Shown here in pieces: positions 29,214-38,661 of a DNA stretch of 64,000 bases. The notes under the pieces were generated by a model. It saw only the letters and a list, made by a program, of their open reading frames with translations. It did no database searches and had not been told where the DNA came from. Positions within the stretch are counted from its first letter, which is position 1; the number at the start of each line of letters is the position of its first letter. Source of the stretch: Sphingobacterium sp. lm-10 (GTDB lineage Bacteria; Bacteroidota; Bacteroidia; Sphingobacteriales; Sphingobacteriaceae); contig NZ_JAMJWC010000002.1 of NCBI RefSeq assembly GCF_023554555.1, positions 992,001 through 1,056,000 on the forward strand. Direction: 5' to 3'. A program made the translations under genes and the position numbers.

Positions 29214-30023
29214 ATGACAAAACATGCATTTACTTTTATTAGCGCGATCTTCTTTCTATTATCCAGTAACTTACTAGCTCAGTCCAATTCCTTAGCGAAG
29301 CAAAACATTCCGTATTACGGAAAATCTACCGATGACTACAAAAACCAACAGTGTTTGCTCGATGTGTACATACCGGAGGGTGAAACAGATTTTGCCACTA
29401 TCGTATGGTTTCATGGTGGTGGGCTAACCGGAGGGCAGAAAGAAATTCCGGAATATTTAAAAGGAAAAGGAATGGCTGTCGTCGGCGTTGGCTATCGATT
29501 CTCTCCGCAGGTAAAGGTCGAAGATATTATCCAAGATGCTGCGCAGGCGGTGAACTGGGTATTTCAAGAGATAGAAAGCTTAGGCGGCTCCCGAGATAAA
29601 ATTGTGTTGTCTGGGCATTCTGCGGGCGGTTACCTGGGTCTGATGATTACCTTAAACAAGAGCTACCTACAAAAATATGATATCGATGCGGATAAGCTTT
29701 TAGGAATCGTGCCCTTCAGCCCTCAGGCTATTACGCATTTTACAGCCAGACAAGAACAGGGAATAGATATTAACCAACCGACTATCGATGCGTATGCTCC
29801 GCTTTTCTGGGTTCGGAATGCAGTGCCACCGACAACCTTGATTACCGGAGGTAGAGATTTGGAAATGGTCGGTCGTTACGAAGAAAATGCCTACTTAAAA
29901 CGTATGCTGGAAATTGTTGGGAATGATCATATTAAATTATTGGAACTTGATGGCTACGACCACGGCATGGTTTATCCTGCCTTGCCCATATTAGTCAAGC
30001 AAGTAAAGTATTGGCTAAAATAA
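29214..30023 (+). CDS. Exported alpha/beta hydrolase (esterase-like)
   Basis: A 269-residue hydrolase with a signal peptide (TFISAIFFLLSSNLLAQ). WFHGGGLTG is the HGGG oxyanion motif of carboxylesterase-like hydrolases, GHSAGGYLG carries the nucleophile serine, and GYDHGM near the C terminus supplies the histidine. Upstream, TTGT and TAATTTTA at 29179 and 29202 loosely fit -33 and -7 promoter elements. It is probably periplasmic and cleaves esters, perhaps acyl groups of glycans, but the substrate is unknown. It converges on ansA across a shared terminator. Confidence 0.85.
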   Translation: MTKHAFTFISAIFFLLSSNLLAQSNSLAKQNIPYYGKSTDDYKNQQCLLDVYIPEGETDFATIVWFHGGGLTGGQKEIPEYLKGKGMAVVGVGYRFSPQVKVEDIIQDAAQAVNWVFQEIESLGGSRDKIVLSGHSAGGYLGLMITLNKSYLQKYDIDADKLLGIVPFSPQAITHFTARQEQGIDINQPTIDAYAPLFWVRNAVPPTTLITGGRDLEMVGRYEENAYLKRMLEIVGNDHIKLLELDGYDHGMVYPALPILVKQVKYWLK

Positions 30024-30026
30024 TAG

Positions 30027-30082
30027 ACCAAATGATTAAAGATCCGATGTGTTGTGTCGCATGGGATCTTTAATCATTTGGT
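30027..30082. terminator. Bidirectional terminator overlapping the ansA 3' end
   Basis: ACCAAATGATTAAAGATCC (30027-30045) is the exact reverse complement of 30064-30082, with an 18-base centre that adds three more pairs. The right arm contains the last codons and stop of ansA (minus strand). The left arm lies just after the hydrolase stop. A terminator serving both convergent genes is the simplest reading. Confidence 0.75.
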
Positions 30083-31092
30083 GTAAGCTCACCGCGGATA
30101 GGCTGCTCTACGTATTTGGCTACCTCAGCCTGATCCGCAAAATGACCTTGTAGATACATTAATTTAGTAATAGCTGCTTCGAAGGTCATGTCGTAGCCAT
30201 TGAGCACGCCAATCCCTTTTAATTTGGCACTGGTGCCATATCGTCCCATTTCTACCGACCCCACTTTACATTGCGAGATATCCACCACGTTAATACCAGA
30301 GTTGATGGCTTCGCTCAATTCATCGATAAACCATTGATCTGTCATCGTATTACCGGCACCGAACGTTTCCATAATGATGCCGCGAGCGCCGCAATGCAAA
30401 ATTTGCCGGACAGTGGTACGGTTGATACCCGGAAACAACTTTAAAACGGCAACGCGGTTGTCCAGGCTGGTATGCATAATGAAATTCTGACCACTATTAT
30501 CCAGCAGTGCGTCTTCATAATATTGAATATGTATCCCCGCCTCGGCAAGTACCGGATAATTCGGAGATCGAAATGCTTCAAACTTCGCAGAATTATATTT
30601 GAACGAGCGATTGCCTCGAAATAGCTTGTTGTCAAATAATATACACACCTCTTGCACAATGGAGCGGCCATCGCGTTTGGCAGAGGCAATCTCTAAAGCC
30701 GTCATCAAGTTTTCTCGCGCATCGGTTCGGATTTCACCTATCGGCAGCTGAGATCCCGATAGGATAACGGGTTTTTGCAAACCTTCCAGCATAAAGCTTA
30801 GGATAGAAGCCGAAAAAGACATGGTATCTGATCCATGTAAGATCACAAATCCATCATAGAGCTCGTAATTCTTCTGCACGATTTCCGCCATCTCTAACCA
30901 GATGTGCTCCTTCATATCGGAGGAATCAATAATGGGTTCAAAAGAATGCACGGTGATCTTATAGTTGAGCCGACTCAGGTCGGGAAGATTATTCGCAATC
31001 AACTCAAAATCGAATGGCACGAAAGATCCTGTCTTAGAGTCTTTAACCATCCCGATGGTGCCACCTGTGTATATGATGAAGATATTATGCAT
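30070..31092 (-). CDS. ansA: Type I (cytoplasmic) L-asparaginase
   Basis: Hydrolyses L-asparagine to aspartate and ammonia. Both catalytic threonine motifs are present: YTGGTIGM (Thr12) and LHGSDTM (Asp89-Thr90 region). There is no signal peptide, which fits a type I enzyme. The 340 residues are normal length. The start lies 3 bp after the tatD stop, so the two are expected to be co-transcribed. Confidence 0.93.
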   Translation of the reverse strand: MHNIFIIYTGGTIGMVKDSKTGSFVPFDFELIANNLPDLSRLNYKITVHSFEPIIDSSDMKEHIWLEMAEIVQKNYELYDGFVILHGSDTMSFSASILSFMLEGLQKPVILSGSQLPIGEIRTDARENLMTALEIASAKRDGRSIVQEVCILFDNKLFRGNRSFKYNSAKFEAFRSPNYPVLAEAGIHIQYYEDALLDNSGQNFIMHTSLDNRVAVLKLFPGINRTTVRQILHCGARGIIMETFGAGNTMTDQWFIDELSEAINSGINVVDISQCKVGSVEMGRYGTSAKLKGIGVLNGYDMTFEAAITKLMYLQGHFADQAEVAKYVEQPIRGELTPND

Positions 31093-31095
31093 AAG

Positions 31096-31878
31096 TTATA
31101 TTCCGAAAACGTCTATTGAATTCTGTGTCGTGATCTGCGCTAATTTCTCTAGTGATATTTGATGTAAATCGGCTACCTTTTCCGCCACAAAACGAAGGTA
31201 ACTGCTTTCATTTTCTTTACCACGGAATGGAGTAGGGGCGAGATAAGGTGCGTCTGTTTCTAAAACAATATGCTCCAACGCAATCTGGCTTACTACGGCA
31301 TCCAATCCCGCCTTTTTGAAAGTGACAACACCTCCAATTCCCAACTTAAAGCCCAGATCAATAGCGCGCTGTGCTTGCTCCAATGTGCCGGTAAAGCAGT
31401 GAAAGATACCAAATAGTTGCTCGTCTTTCAGTTCTTCTAGAATTGCGAAAACTTCATCAAAAGCCTCTCGACAGTGAATGTCAATAGGCAAGCCCAATGC
31501 TTTGGCCCAGCCAATCTGCGTTCTAAAAGCGTCTTGCTGAATAACTAGAGTTGTTTTATCCCAATAAAGATCGATACCGATTTCACCAACTGCATAAATT
31601 TTATGAGATTGTATCGCTCTCTCTATGGCGGAGAGATCCGATAAGTAACCTTCCTTTACGCTGCAGGGATGTAGACCCAACATTGGAAAACAATGTGTTG
31701 GATAAGCTTGCACGGTCTCCATTACAGCTGTTATAGAGGCTACATCCACATTTGGGAGAAAGAGCCTGTGGACATTATTTTCAAAACAACGATTTAAATG
31801 CTCTTCCAGTTGCGGACTACCGGCATGGTAGTAGATGTGGGTATGGGTGTCCGTTAGGACAACATCGGTCTGGCTCAT
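31096..31878 (-). CDS. tatD: TatD-family metal-dependent deoxyribonuclease
   Basis: Metal-dependent TIM-barrel hydrolase of the TatD family; characterised members are 3'-5' exonucleases or deoxyribonucleases. The metal motif DTHTHIY (Asp10, His12, His14), GLHPCSV, AVGEIGIDLYWD, IHCREAF and LETDAPYLAP are all in place. I start at ATG 31878 (MSQTDVV), not the earlier ATG 31893, because a TAATTTTG promoter element lies between the two and the family begins close to the metal motif. The 260 residues are normal length. Confidence 0.93.
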   Translation of the reverse strand: MSQTDVVLTDTHTHIYYHAGSPQLEEHLNRCFENNVHRLFLPNVDVASITAVMETVQAYPTHCFPMLGLHPCSVKEGYLSDLSAIERAIQSHKIYAVGEIGIDLYWDKTTLVIQQDAFRTQIGWAKALGLPIDIHCREAFDEVFAILEELKDEQLFGIFHCFTGTLEQAQRAIDLGFKLGIGGVVTFKKAGLDAVVSQIALEHIVLETDAPYLAPTPFRGKENESSYLRFVAEKVADLHQISLEKLAQITTQNSIDVFGI

Positions 31879-31881
31879 AGC

Positions 31882-31889
31882 CAAAATTA
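31882..31889 (-). promoter_or_regulatory. tatD-ansA promoter element TAATTTTG, 3 bases from ATG
   Basis: On the minus strand TAATTTTG is followed by GCT and then the tatD ATG. In Bacteroidota promoters the transcript starts a few bases after this element, which would place it at or next to the A of ATG. No clear -33 box is seen. Confidence 0.4.
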
Positions 31890-31920
31890 GCATTTTATTG
31901 ATTAGGAATATATCATAAAC

Positions 31921-31959
31921 ACAAAAAACGCGATTCTCTCAGAGAATCGCGTTTTTTGT
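31921..31959 (-). terminator. Strong intrinsic terminator after the FKBP gene
   Basis: A perfect palindrome with 19-bp arms (31921-31939 and 31941-31959) around a single base: ACGCGATTCTCT and its complement, with runs of six A and six T at the outer ends. It begins 15 bp after the FKBP stop on the minus strand. The T-run makes it a classic intrinsic terminator for that operon, and it could act in both directions. Confidence 0.9.
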
Positions 31960-31974
31960 TGAAAATTTATCAAT

Positions 31975-32964
31975 TTATCTGGTTGTCGGAGCCGGCATAG
32001 CTGGCATCTCCGGATTAGGAACTTCTTCGTCTTTCGGACCTGCGATGATATCTAATACTTCTACATCAAACACCAATGGAGCATATTGAGGAATAGCGCC
32101 CATAGAGCCCTGTTGTCCGTATCCAATGCTGGAAGGAATAATGAAAGTTGCTTTGCTACCTTTGTTCAATAACTGCAATCCTTCTGTCCAACCCGCAATA
32201 ACTGGATCTTTACCTACACGAACACGAATAGGCTCGTAGGTACGCATAGGGTTATGAATTTTATTTTTCTTTGCCAACTCTGGATCATTGGTATCAAAGA
32301 TTTTCGAATTAGCCGCTAAAGCACCTGTATAGTTCAATACAACCGTATCACCTACCGCAGCTACCTTACCAGAACCTTCTTCTTTGATTACATACTGCAA
32401 ACCAGAAGCTGTTTTCTTTGGCTGTAGCTTGTTTTTCTGGATGTAAGAGTTGATTTTTCCTTCTTCCGCATTTTTGATTTTTTCGATTTCGCCTTCAAAG
32501 TATTTGTTTACTTGTTCGAAAAGTACGGAATCAGCCAAGTCGCCTTTTTTAAATACTTTCTCTACTTTAAATGTAAACTGAAGGTATTTGTCTGCAAACT
32601 CTGGTTTAGGCTGGCCGGTACGTGCCGCCATAGTATCCAGGTTGATGCGAAATACGGCGCTATCACCTTCACCCAACATACGCAAGATGCTGTTAGGATC
32701 TCCAGGGTATGATCCTTGCAATGTAGAATCTGGCATGATCGGCTGTGCTTGTGGCAATCCCATATCATATGTGTTTGCCAATACAGAGTCGCGATCTGTC
32801 TCTACGATTAGGTTAAAAGCTAACACATCGCCTGTGGTCGCTTTCTCACCGCTTCCTTCTTTAATAAATTTGTACTCTAACCCACCATCACCTTTTTTGA
32901 AGCTTTGACATGAGGTCATTGCAAGAGCGGCTGCTGCCGTTAAAAATAGAATTGACTTCTTCAT
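31975..32964 (-). CDS. FKBP-type peptidyl-prolyl isomerase, lipoprotein
   Basis: A 329-residue protein whose signal peptide ends in a lipobox (ALAMTSC, Cys19), so it should be anchored in the periplasm as a lipoprotein. A degenerate FKBP-like domain occupies about 25-140 and a complete one about 185-310 (VGDTVVLNYTGAL, VIAGWTEGLQLLNKG, FIIPSSIGYG, LVFDVEVLDI). The tail is Pro/Met-rich. It catalyses proline isomerisation during envelope protein folding. The gene follows the DHH phosphoesterase by 27 bp and ends at a strong terminator. Confidence 0.9.
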   Translation of the reverse strand: MKKSILFLTAAAALAMTSCQSFKKGDGGLEYKFIKEGSGEKATTGDVLAFNLIVETDRDSVLANTYDMGLPQAQPIMPDSTLQGSYPGDPNSILRMLGEGDSAVFRINLDTMAARTGQPKPEFADKYLQFTFKVEKVFKKGDLADSVLFEQVNKYFEGEIEKIKNAEEGKINSYIQKNKLQPKKTASGLQYVIKEEGSGKVAAVGDTVVLNYTGALAANSKIFDTNDPELAKKNKIHNPMRTYEPIRVRVGKDPVIAGWTEGLQLLNKGSKATFIIPSSIGYGQQGSMGAIPQYAPLVFDVEVLDIIAGPKDEEVPNPEMPAMPAPTTR

Positions 32965-32991
32965 TTTGTATTTGGATGTATAATTTTTATA

Positions 32992-34005
32992 TTAAGCTGT
33001 TAATATTTCTGCATACTGCGGAAGTATCGATTTAAACCGCTCCACAACAGTTAGCAAATCTTCATTGGAACTTCCTCCAGAGGCATTTAAATGTCCGCCA
33101 CCATTGAAATGAGTTTTACAGATCTCATTGCAGGGAATTTCTCCAATTGATCGCAAAGATAACTTAATTAATTCGGTTCTGTCAACAAATAATCCAGCCA
33201 GCCGAACGCCTTTTATCGATAATGCATAGTTCACTAAACCCTCTGTATCACCTGTGGTAATGGCAAACTGCTTCAAATCATTTTTACTCAAGGCAAAAAT
33301 AGCCGTATTGTATTCCTGAATTACTTCCAAACAATTTAATAGGCAGTAGCCTAAAAATTTCAAGCGATTTTCTGTAGAGCTGTTATATACTTGTTGATGA
33401 ATTTCCCAGTTACGTACCCCAATCTCAATCAAGTCTGCAATGATACGATGTACGGCAGCATTTGCCGCCTTGAATCGAAAGGAGCCTGTATCCGTCATGA
33501 TACCGGTGTACAAACAAGTAGCCATGTCAGCGTTTAGCCTATCCTTACCACCATTCAATTCTTCGCAAATAAATCGGTACACCAATTGTGCGGTAGCGGC
33601 AGCCTGCGGATCCCAGTAACTTAGATCGGCAAAATCTTCTGGATCCAGGTGGTGATCGATCATCCATTTCTGTCCAGAAGCACCACGAATAACGGGCTCT
33701 AAGATATTCGTCCGGGAAAGTACACTGTAATCCAGACAAAATATAATTTCGGCTTCCTCAAAAAGATCGTATACCTGCTCCGGGTTATCGGGGAAGATGA
33801 TGACTTCCTCACGCCCAGGCATCCAATCTAAAAATGTAGGAAAATCAGAAGAAACTACTACAGATACTTCATGTCCTGAAGCTCGTAACCATTGCGACAA
33901 ACCCAAGGACGAACCTAATGCATCGCCGTCTGGCTTATGATGCGTAGTAACAATAATTTTCTTTGGGGAATCTAATAAAATGATATTCTCTTTTCCTTGT
34001 AGCAT
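32992..34005 (-). CDS. DHH-family phosphoesterase (NrnA-like)
   Basis: A 337-residue DHH/DHHA1 phosphoesterase. Metal motifs are HKPDGDALGSSL (N-terminal), a middle aspartate in FCLDYSV, and the name-giving MIDHHLDP; the C-terminal DHHA1 domain ends in HFNGGGHLNASGG. Relatives degrade nano-RNA or dephosphorylate pAp; exact substrate choice cannot be read from sequence. It has its own promoter and runs into the FKBP lipoprotein gene. Confidence 0.9.
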   Translation of the reverse strand: MLQGKENIILLDSPKKIIVTTHHKPDGDALGSSLGLSQWLRASGHEVSVVVSSDFPTFLDWMPGREEVIIFPDNPEQVYDLFEEAEIIFCLDYSVLSRTNILEPVIRGASGQKWMIDHHLDPEDFADLSYWDPQAAATAQLVYRFICEELNGGKDRLNADMATCLYTGIMTDTGSFRFKAANAAVHRIIADLIEIGVRNWEIHQQVYNSSTENRLKFLGYCLLNCLEVIQEYNTAIFALSKNDLKQFAITTGDTEGLVNYALSIKGVRLAGLFVDRTELIKLSLRSIGEIPCNEICKTHFNGGGHLNASGGSSNEDLLTVVERFKSILPQYAEILTA

Positions 34006-34021
34006 ATATAATTTATGAATG

Positions 34022-34052
34022 CAAACCTACCAAAAAAAAAGTTCTGATGAAA
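34022..34052 (-). promoter_or_regulatory. Promoter for the DHH phosphoesterase-FKBP genes
   Basis: On the minus strand TTTC (34052-34049) is followed by 19 bases and then TAGGTTTG (34029-34022), a good match to the Bacteroidota -33/-7 arrangement. The start codon lies 16 bases further on. Confidence 0.5.
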
Positions 34053-34089
34053 TTTTTTTCATTGTCCTAAAACGATGTAAAACAAATTA

Positions 34090-36714
34090 TTAATGCTTGA
34101 AAGCATATAATTTGTGATCACGTTTTGTGGATAATAGATAATTTTCACTGTTGTAATTTATCCGGCCATAGTAGAAAAGAGGGAGTCCCTCTACTGGAAA
34201 TCCATCCATGATACGGCCAATCTCGGAGAAGACATATATCAGATTGTTCGAAGGTATGCTGATGCCTAACCGATCTGTAGATCTCGAAACTGGAAACAAT
34301 AATGGTGTACTATAAATGTCTTTCGTAAAGCCTTGCGTATATCGCTCACTAATGCTATCGATCGTTTGATAGATGCTGAGTTTATTGGCGTCAAGTACAA
34401 TCATTTCGGGAGCGTCGGATGTGGATAGGTGAGCGAAGTAGGCGCTATGATTTTTGGAAAGCCCAGAAATCGACGTACTACTAACGCTACGGCCTGAAGA
34501 ATAACGGTAATACCTACCCGCAGTATCAGTCGTTACAAATACATCTTCTGCATTTGGATTAGAGATATGGCCCAGGGAATTTCTAAACACCGCATCTCCC
34601 GGTGCGGCTATTTCTTCTGCAATTTGTCCGTCACTATTGAAATAGTATATTTTTCCGGACGTGCTCCCCACCACAATCTTATCCTTGCTAAGGAAAATGC
34701 CTGGCAACAAGCGCCCAGATACGCTGGTAGATTTCCAATTACTTAGTGTGTTGCCTTCCATATCATAGGCAGCCAGACGATCGCTCAAAGGCACCAGTAT
34801 TATCTCACGGCGGTCTATCGTAAATACTACTGGAGTTCCGGTTGGCTCTTCCGGCAACCCAATAGAAAAACCGGGTAGTCCATTTCCATCGCTATCAAAA
34901 CGATACAAACGGTGTCTGTCGGTTACCAGTACGATGGAGCGATCAGATAGCTGTATCATATCGCCGATCACTCGACCAGAAAATACGGTTGACCACATTT
35001 TTTTACCTGTCGGATGAATCGCGTGAATAGTATGATCCTGTTCCTGTGCCAAAATAAATTGGCTGGTATCCGAGTGCTCGAATACATACGGGCGCGTAAT
35101 TAATCGGTTGTTGAAAGCGTATGTCCATTCAGGAGATGATCCCAACGCGGTCGAACTTTTGTAAATCCCGTAGATGCTACTGATGAAGTTTCCGCCGTTG
35201 CCCATGAGTTGCACAGACCAGGAATAAAAATCCTGATAGCCATAGTCCTTTGTATTGCGAAAGTTCCGGGCAAAAGGAGTAATGAGGTTGTTAGCTAGCA
35301 TACGGCTAGCATTCTTCGTGTGAAGAAAAAACGTCACATTGGCTTCATCGCCCTGCATACGCTCATAATTCTTGAAGCCCAGTGTGCCTACCAATAGATC
35401 ACTATTTTGCCACTGTTTGATGTAATTGCTCAACGTTGCTGATTGGTTAGCAAATACCAGTACATTGTTCACAACCGTGAAATAGGGACGTTGAAATGTT
35501 TGGAAGGCATCTCCGTAATAGGCGTAAAGCAAATGCTCATATTTGAAACGGTACACACCATCTCCTACAGACTCCGATAGCTCTGGCAACAAAATATCCC
35601 ATGCAGTCGAATCGCGAAGTGATAAAAATCCCAGGTAATTGCCGTTATTTAGTTCAACGACTGCAAATTCACTACCGACAGCATCTTCCAGCCCGCTCAT
35701 CACTTTAGGCCGGCTACTACGCATGTTTTCCAACTGATCCTGAATACGTTTTTGGTTAGGTTTACGTGTTAGGTATTTCTCCAGATCCTGACGGTACCGA
35801 CGAAGATCGCTCACTGAATATTCGAGGTACAATGCGGTATTCGCAGGGAAATACTGATACAATCTTTGAGTCGTCTTATGCTGATCCGCAAACAGCGCAA
35901 TATAGCTTTGCTCCGTTTTTGATAGCTCACTTTCTCCTGTGAGCATAAGGGCGTCTTGTTTGTAATTGATATTCCAGGCAGATTGTCCACCTAATCGTAA
36001 GAATTGCTGCATAAAATCCCCAAGGCGATTGCGCTGAAATTGCTTACTCAGACTATCAATTTGTTGATGTGCAAAATAGAAACTCAACGGCACGTTTCTG
36101 TTGGTGTTTTCCAAGAAGAACGAGATCTGTTGTCGACTTAGTTTTGGATGCCGTTTATTCAATACTTTTTCCAGAATAGGAAGGGAAGGAGTTACAAAGA
36201 AAATATCAGCATGATACGCCGCGTACAAAGTAACATCATTACTATCCGTACGCAGGGCGAATATAGATTGCCCAAGTGTATCTAAGCTAGTCACCTGATA
36301 CGCATCGGAAAGCTGCGCCAAGAGATTGCCTACAGCATCTTGCCGCAAAGGTTCCACCGCGGGTATGGTAAACAATAGCTCTACAGATTTTTTGACTTGA
36401 TGAAAGGAAACATACACATCGGTGCCGGATAAATACTCCTGAAGCAAGGGGCTTCGTAGTAGCTGTTGCTTGAGTTCATCCATCTGTTGCTTCTGATTAA
36501 ACCCTAATAAAGCATCAAAGACTTCATAGTCTTTGAAAATATTGTCAGTAGTTTCTTCATTTTTGAAGGCTGCGATGAGCAATGTTTCTTCAGGAAGAAA
36601 CGTGAGCGGCTTTGTCATATCCTTTTGTGCACTGCCTAATCCGGTAAAATAAAATACGGAGGCAGCCACCACGGCTATGAACAACACTACAGAAACTATA
36701 ATCGTACCTTTCAT
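34090..36714 (-). CDS. Membrane-anchored DUF3352-like protein with C-terminal propeller-like domain
   Basis: An 874-residue protein of unknown function. One N-terminal transmembrane segment (IIVSVVLFIAVVAASVFYF) anchors a large periplasmic part. Residues about 30-530 resemble DUF3352-type sequences (TFLPEETLLIAAF, AVGSEFAVVELN). Residues about 540-874 contain repeated short beta motifs such as HTIHAIHPTGKKMW, HRLYRFDSDG and KIYYFNSDGQI that look like PQQ-type beta-propeller blades and end DHKLYAFKH. No catalytic residues are recognised. It could sense or scaffold at the envelope. Confidence 0.7.
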   Translation of the reverse strand: MKGTIIVSVVLFIAVVAASVFYFTGLGSAQKDMTKPLTFLPEETLLIAAFKNEETTDNIFKDYEVFDALLGFNQKQQMDELKQQLLRSPLLQEYLSGTDVYVSFHQVKKSVELLFTIPAVEPLRQDAVGNLLAQLSDAYQVTSLDTLGQSIFALRTDSNDVTLYAAYHADIFFVTPSLPILEKVLNKRHPKLSRQQISFFLENTNRNVPLSFYFAHQQIDSLSKQFQRNRLGDFMQQFLRLGGQSAWNINYKQDALMLTGESELSKTEQSYIALFADQHKTTQRLYQYFPANTALYLEYSVSDLRRYRQDLEKYLTRKPNQKRIQDQLENMRSSRPKVMSGLEDAVGSEFAVVELNNGNYLGFLSLRDSTAWDILLPELSESVGDGVYRFKYEHLLYAYYGDAFQTFQRPYFTVVNNVLVFANQSATLSNYIKQWQNSDLLVGTLGFKNYERMQGDEANVTFFLHTKNASRMLANNLITPFARNFRNTKDYGYQDFYSWSVQLMGNGGNFISSIYGIYKSSTALGSSPEWTYAFNNRLITRPYVFEHSDTSQFILAQEQDHTIHAIHPTGKKMWSTVFSGRVIGDMIQLSDRSIVLVTDRHRLYRFDSDGNGLPGFSIGLPEEPTGTPVVFTIDRREIILVPLSDRLAAYDMEGNTLSNWKSTSVSGRLLPGIFLSKDKIVVGSTSGKIYYFNSDGQIAEEIAAPGDAVFRNSLGHISNPNAEDVFVTTDTAGRYYRYSSGRSVSSTSISGLSKNHSAYFAHLSTSDAPEMIVLDANKLSIYQTIDSISERYTQGFTKDIYSTPLLFPVSRSTDRLGISIPSNNLIYVFSEIGRIMDGFPVEGLPLFYYGRINYNSENYLLSTKRDHKLYAFKH

Positions 36715-36720
36715 CTACTA

Positions 36721-36750
36721 CAAACCTAAAATAATTCGTATAAAATGAAA
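36721..36750 (-). promoter_or_regulatory. Promoter of the DUF3352-like gene
   Basis: TTTC (36750-36747), an 18-base spacer and TAGGTTTG (36728-36721) on the minus strand, 6 bases before the start codon. The -7 element is identical to that of the downstream DHH gene. Confidence 0.45.
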
Positions 36751-36868
36751 AGCATCGCTTCTATTTTCTTGGTAACATCTACACCGAAGGATCGAAGTAC
36801 TGTTAATTAACAGGATTGTTCCACTTTTCTGAATGGTGCGCTGTGAAGCACCGGAACGATGAAATTGA

Positions 36869-36915
36869 AGTATCCATTTGGCTCGTCAAAGTCTTTAACG
36901 AGCCAAATGGATACT
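36869..36915 (-). terminator. Terminator after susD
   Basis: AGTATCCATTTGGCTCGT (36869-36886) and its exact complement (36898-36915) form 18-bp arms around an 11-base loop, 64 bp after the susD stop on the minus strand and before the next minus-strand promoter region. It closes the susC-susD unit. Confidence 0.75.
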
Positions 36916-36979
36916 ATTTTCAAGCCAGAATTCCTGCCGGTTTACTCGTCTTTAAAAGTTTTGCAGGCTTTACTAATTT

Positions 36980-38650
36980 TTATCGCCAATTAGCGTTTTG
37001 AGTGAGATTGGGATTGAGGCCAAGTTGCTGAACAGGGAGCGGCCAAAGGTAATCCCTTGCCGGATTGAAGCTCCTTATTGCGGCGGATTGCGAGATGATA
37101 TAGCCGTTGGCATCCAACTGTGGGTTGTTAATTCCCGTTCCTGGAGTGTATTCTTGAGGGAAATACTGAATACCCAATTGCGCAGGAGGGAGTACGTCTT
37201 CTGCAATACTCCAGCGTAGGATATCCCAGTAACGATGTCCTCCTTCAAAAGCGAGCTCTACGCGTCGTTCACGTCGGATTTCCTCCAACATATTCAATCC
37301 ATGAGTAGATACAAAAGCATTCGTTAGTGCCGGCATTCCCGCCCGAGCCCGGGTGAGATTGATGCTCTGGTTAAGCTCTTGGTCTGTGATTGACCCGTTG
37401 AGCTCATAGCTTGCTTCGGCAAATGTGAGGAGCACCTCTGCATAGCGAAGTATCTTATAATGAACCACACTGAAATTATTGAAATCATCCGGACCATTAT
37501 GCCACTTCTTCAGTTTGTAGCCCGTCTGCGTGGACTGAAACGTAGGGATATAGAAATTGGTGGTATAGAAGTCGCCGCGCTTGTATACCGTCATGCCCAT
37601 TCGGGGGTCACGATCTTCGAACTCGCTAAGTGTATTGGTTCGCTGGCGATACAGTGGCGAGCGGTTCGGGCCATCGTTGGGTAGCCCATCAATGTACAAA
37701 TAGGCGTCCATGATAGCACGGGTGGGCGTGGTAGACCCATCTTGTAGATTTCTTGGATAGCTATGCGTGGAGATGGGGTTTTGCGGGTTTTCTCCGTAAA
37801 GACGTGGGAGGATCACTTCTTCTCTGGCTAAGTTGCCGAAGGGTCTGAATAAGTAAAAATAGCTGCTATCTGGCTCAAAAATGAATTCAAATAGCGCCTT
37901 CGTACCTGCTTGCATAATGGATTCAGCACTTGCCCTTGCTACGGAGAGGTGGCTTTGTACATTTGGCAAACCATGGTATTTATTGAAAGTGCCTTCGAAC
38001 AAAGCTACGCGAGCTTTCAGTGCTAGACAGGCTTCCTGAGTAATGCGTCCGTACTCACTAGGAGGTAACTGGACTGAATTGGGTAGATGCAGTACCGCTT
38101 CGTCCAAATCAGCGTAGATGGCGGATACTACTGATTCGCGATTTGTTCGCGGGGCCGTCAGCAATACATCATTTATATTCATGGTTTGCAGTATCAAAGG
38201 CACATCGCCGAATCTCCTGATCAACTCCATGTAGAAGAAAGCGCGGAAAAAGCGAGCCTCGCTCATATAGCGAGCCTTCACTTGTTCGGATATCGTCATT
38301 TCTGCAGCGCGTTCCAGCACATTGTTGGCCGCTCTGATATTGCTGTAATTGCCGTTCCAGTCGCCTGAGGTAAGTGGCTCTAACCGGCTGCCATCGCTGA
38401 TGCTATTATTGCCCGAACCTCTTCCATCGTCAGACCAGTTGCTATTGTTGTTTTCACCAATTCCGGGGAGTAGGGTATACAGGTAATTGGTGCCTTGGAT
38501 CAAATGCGTCTCGGTAATCCAAAAGGTAGCGTCAGACAGCTGTGTTTCGGGGATCTGGCTGTCGATTTCTTTGAAGCATGAACCGAACATAAGCGCGCAT
38601 AATGCGAGTACGGCGATGAGATGTTTGCTCGTTTTTATTGCTGTTTTCAT
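36980..38650 (-). CDS. SusD/RagB-family nutrient-binding outer-membrane lipoprotein
   Basis: A 556-residue SusD homologue. Its signal peptide ends in a lipobox (LMFGSC, Cys25), so it sits on the cell surface as the lid and binding partner of the SusC transporter. Family features are an N-terminal TPR-like half (NIRAANNVLERAAEM, ARFFRAFFYMELIRRFGDVPL) and the C-terminal RRVELAFEGGHRYWDILRW. It follows susC by 11 bp. No glycosidase, protease or sulfatase gene is adjacent, so the ligand cannot be guessed. Confidence 0.93.
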   Translation of the reverse strand: MKTAIKTSKHLIAVLALCALMFGSCFKEIDSQIPETQLSDATFWITETHLIQGTNYLYTLLPGIGENNNSNWSDDGRGSGNNSISDGSRLEPLTSGDWNGNYSNIRAANNVLERAAEMTISEQVKARYMSEARFFRAFFYMELIRRFGDVPLILQTMNINDVLLTAPRTNRESVVSAIYADLDEAVLHLPNSVQLPPSEYGRITQEACLALKARVALFEGTFNKYHGLPNVQSHLSVARASAESIMQAGTKALFEFIFEPDSSYFYLFRPFGNLAREEVILPRLYGENPQNPISTHSYPRNLQDGSTTPTRAIMDAYLYIDGLPNDGPNRSPLYRQRTNTLSEFEDRDPRMGMTVYKRGDFYTTNFYIPTFQSTQTGYKLKKWHNGPDDFNNFSVVHYKILRYAEVLLTFAEASYELNGSITDQELNQSINLTRARAGMPALTNAFVSTHGLNMLEEIRRERRVELAFEGGHRYWDILRWSIAEDVLPPAQLGIQYFPQEYTPGTGINNPQLDANGYIISQSAAIRSFNPARDYLWPLPVQQLGLNPNLTQNANWR

Positions 38651-38661
38651 GGTTTTCTTGC

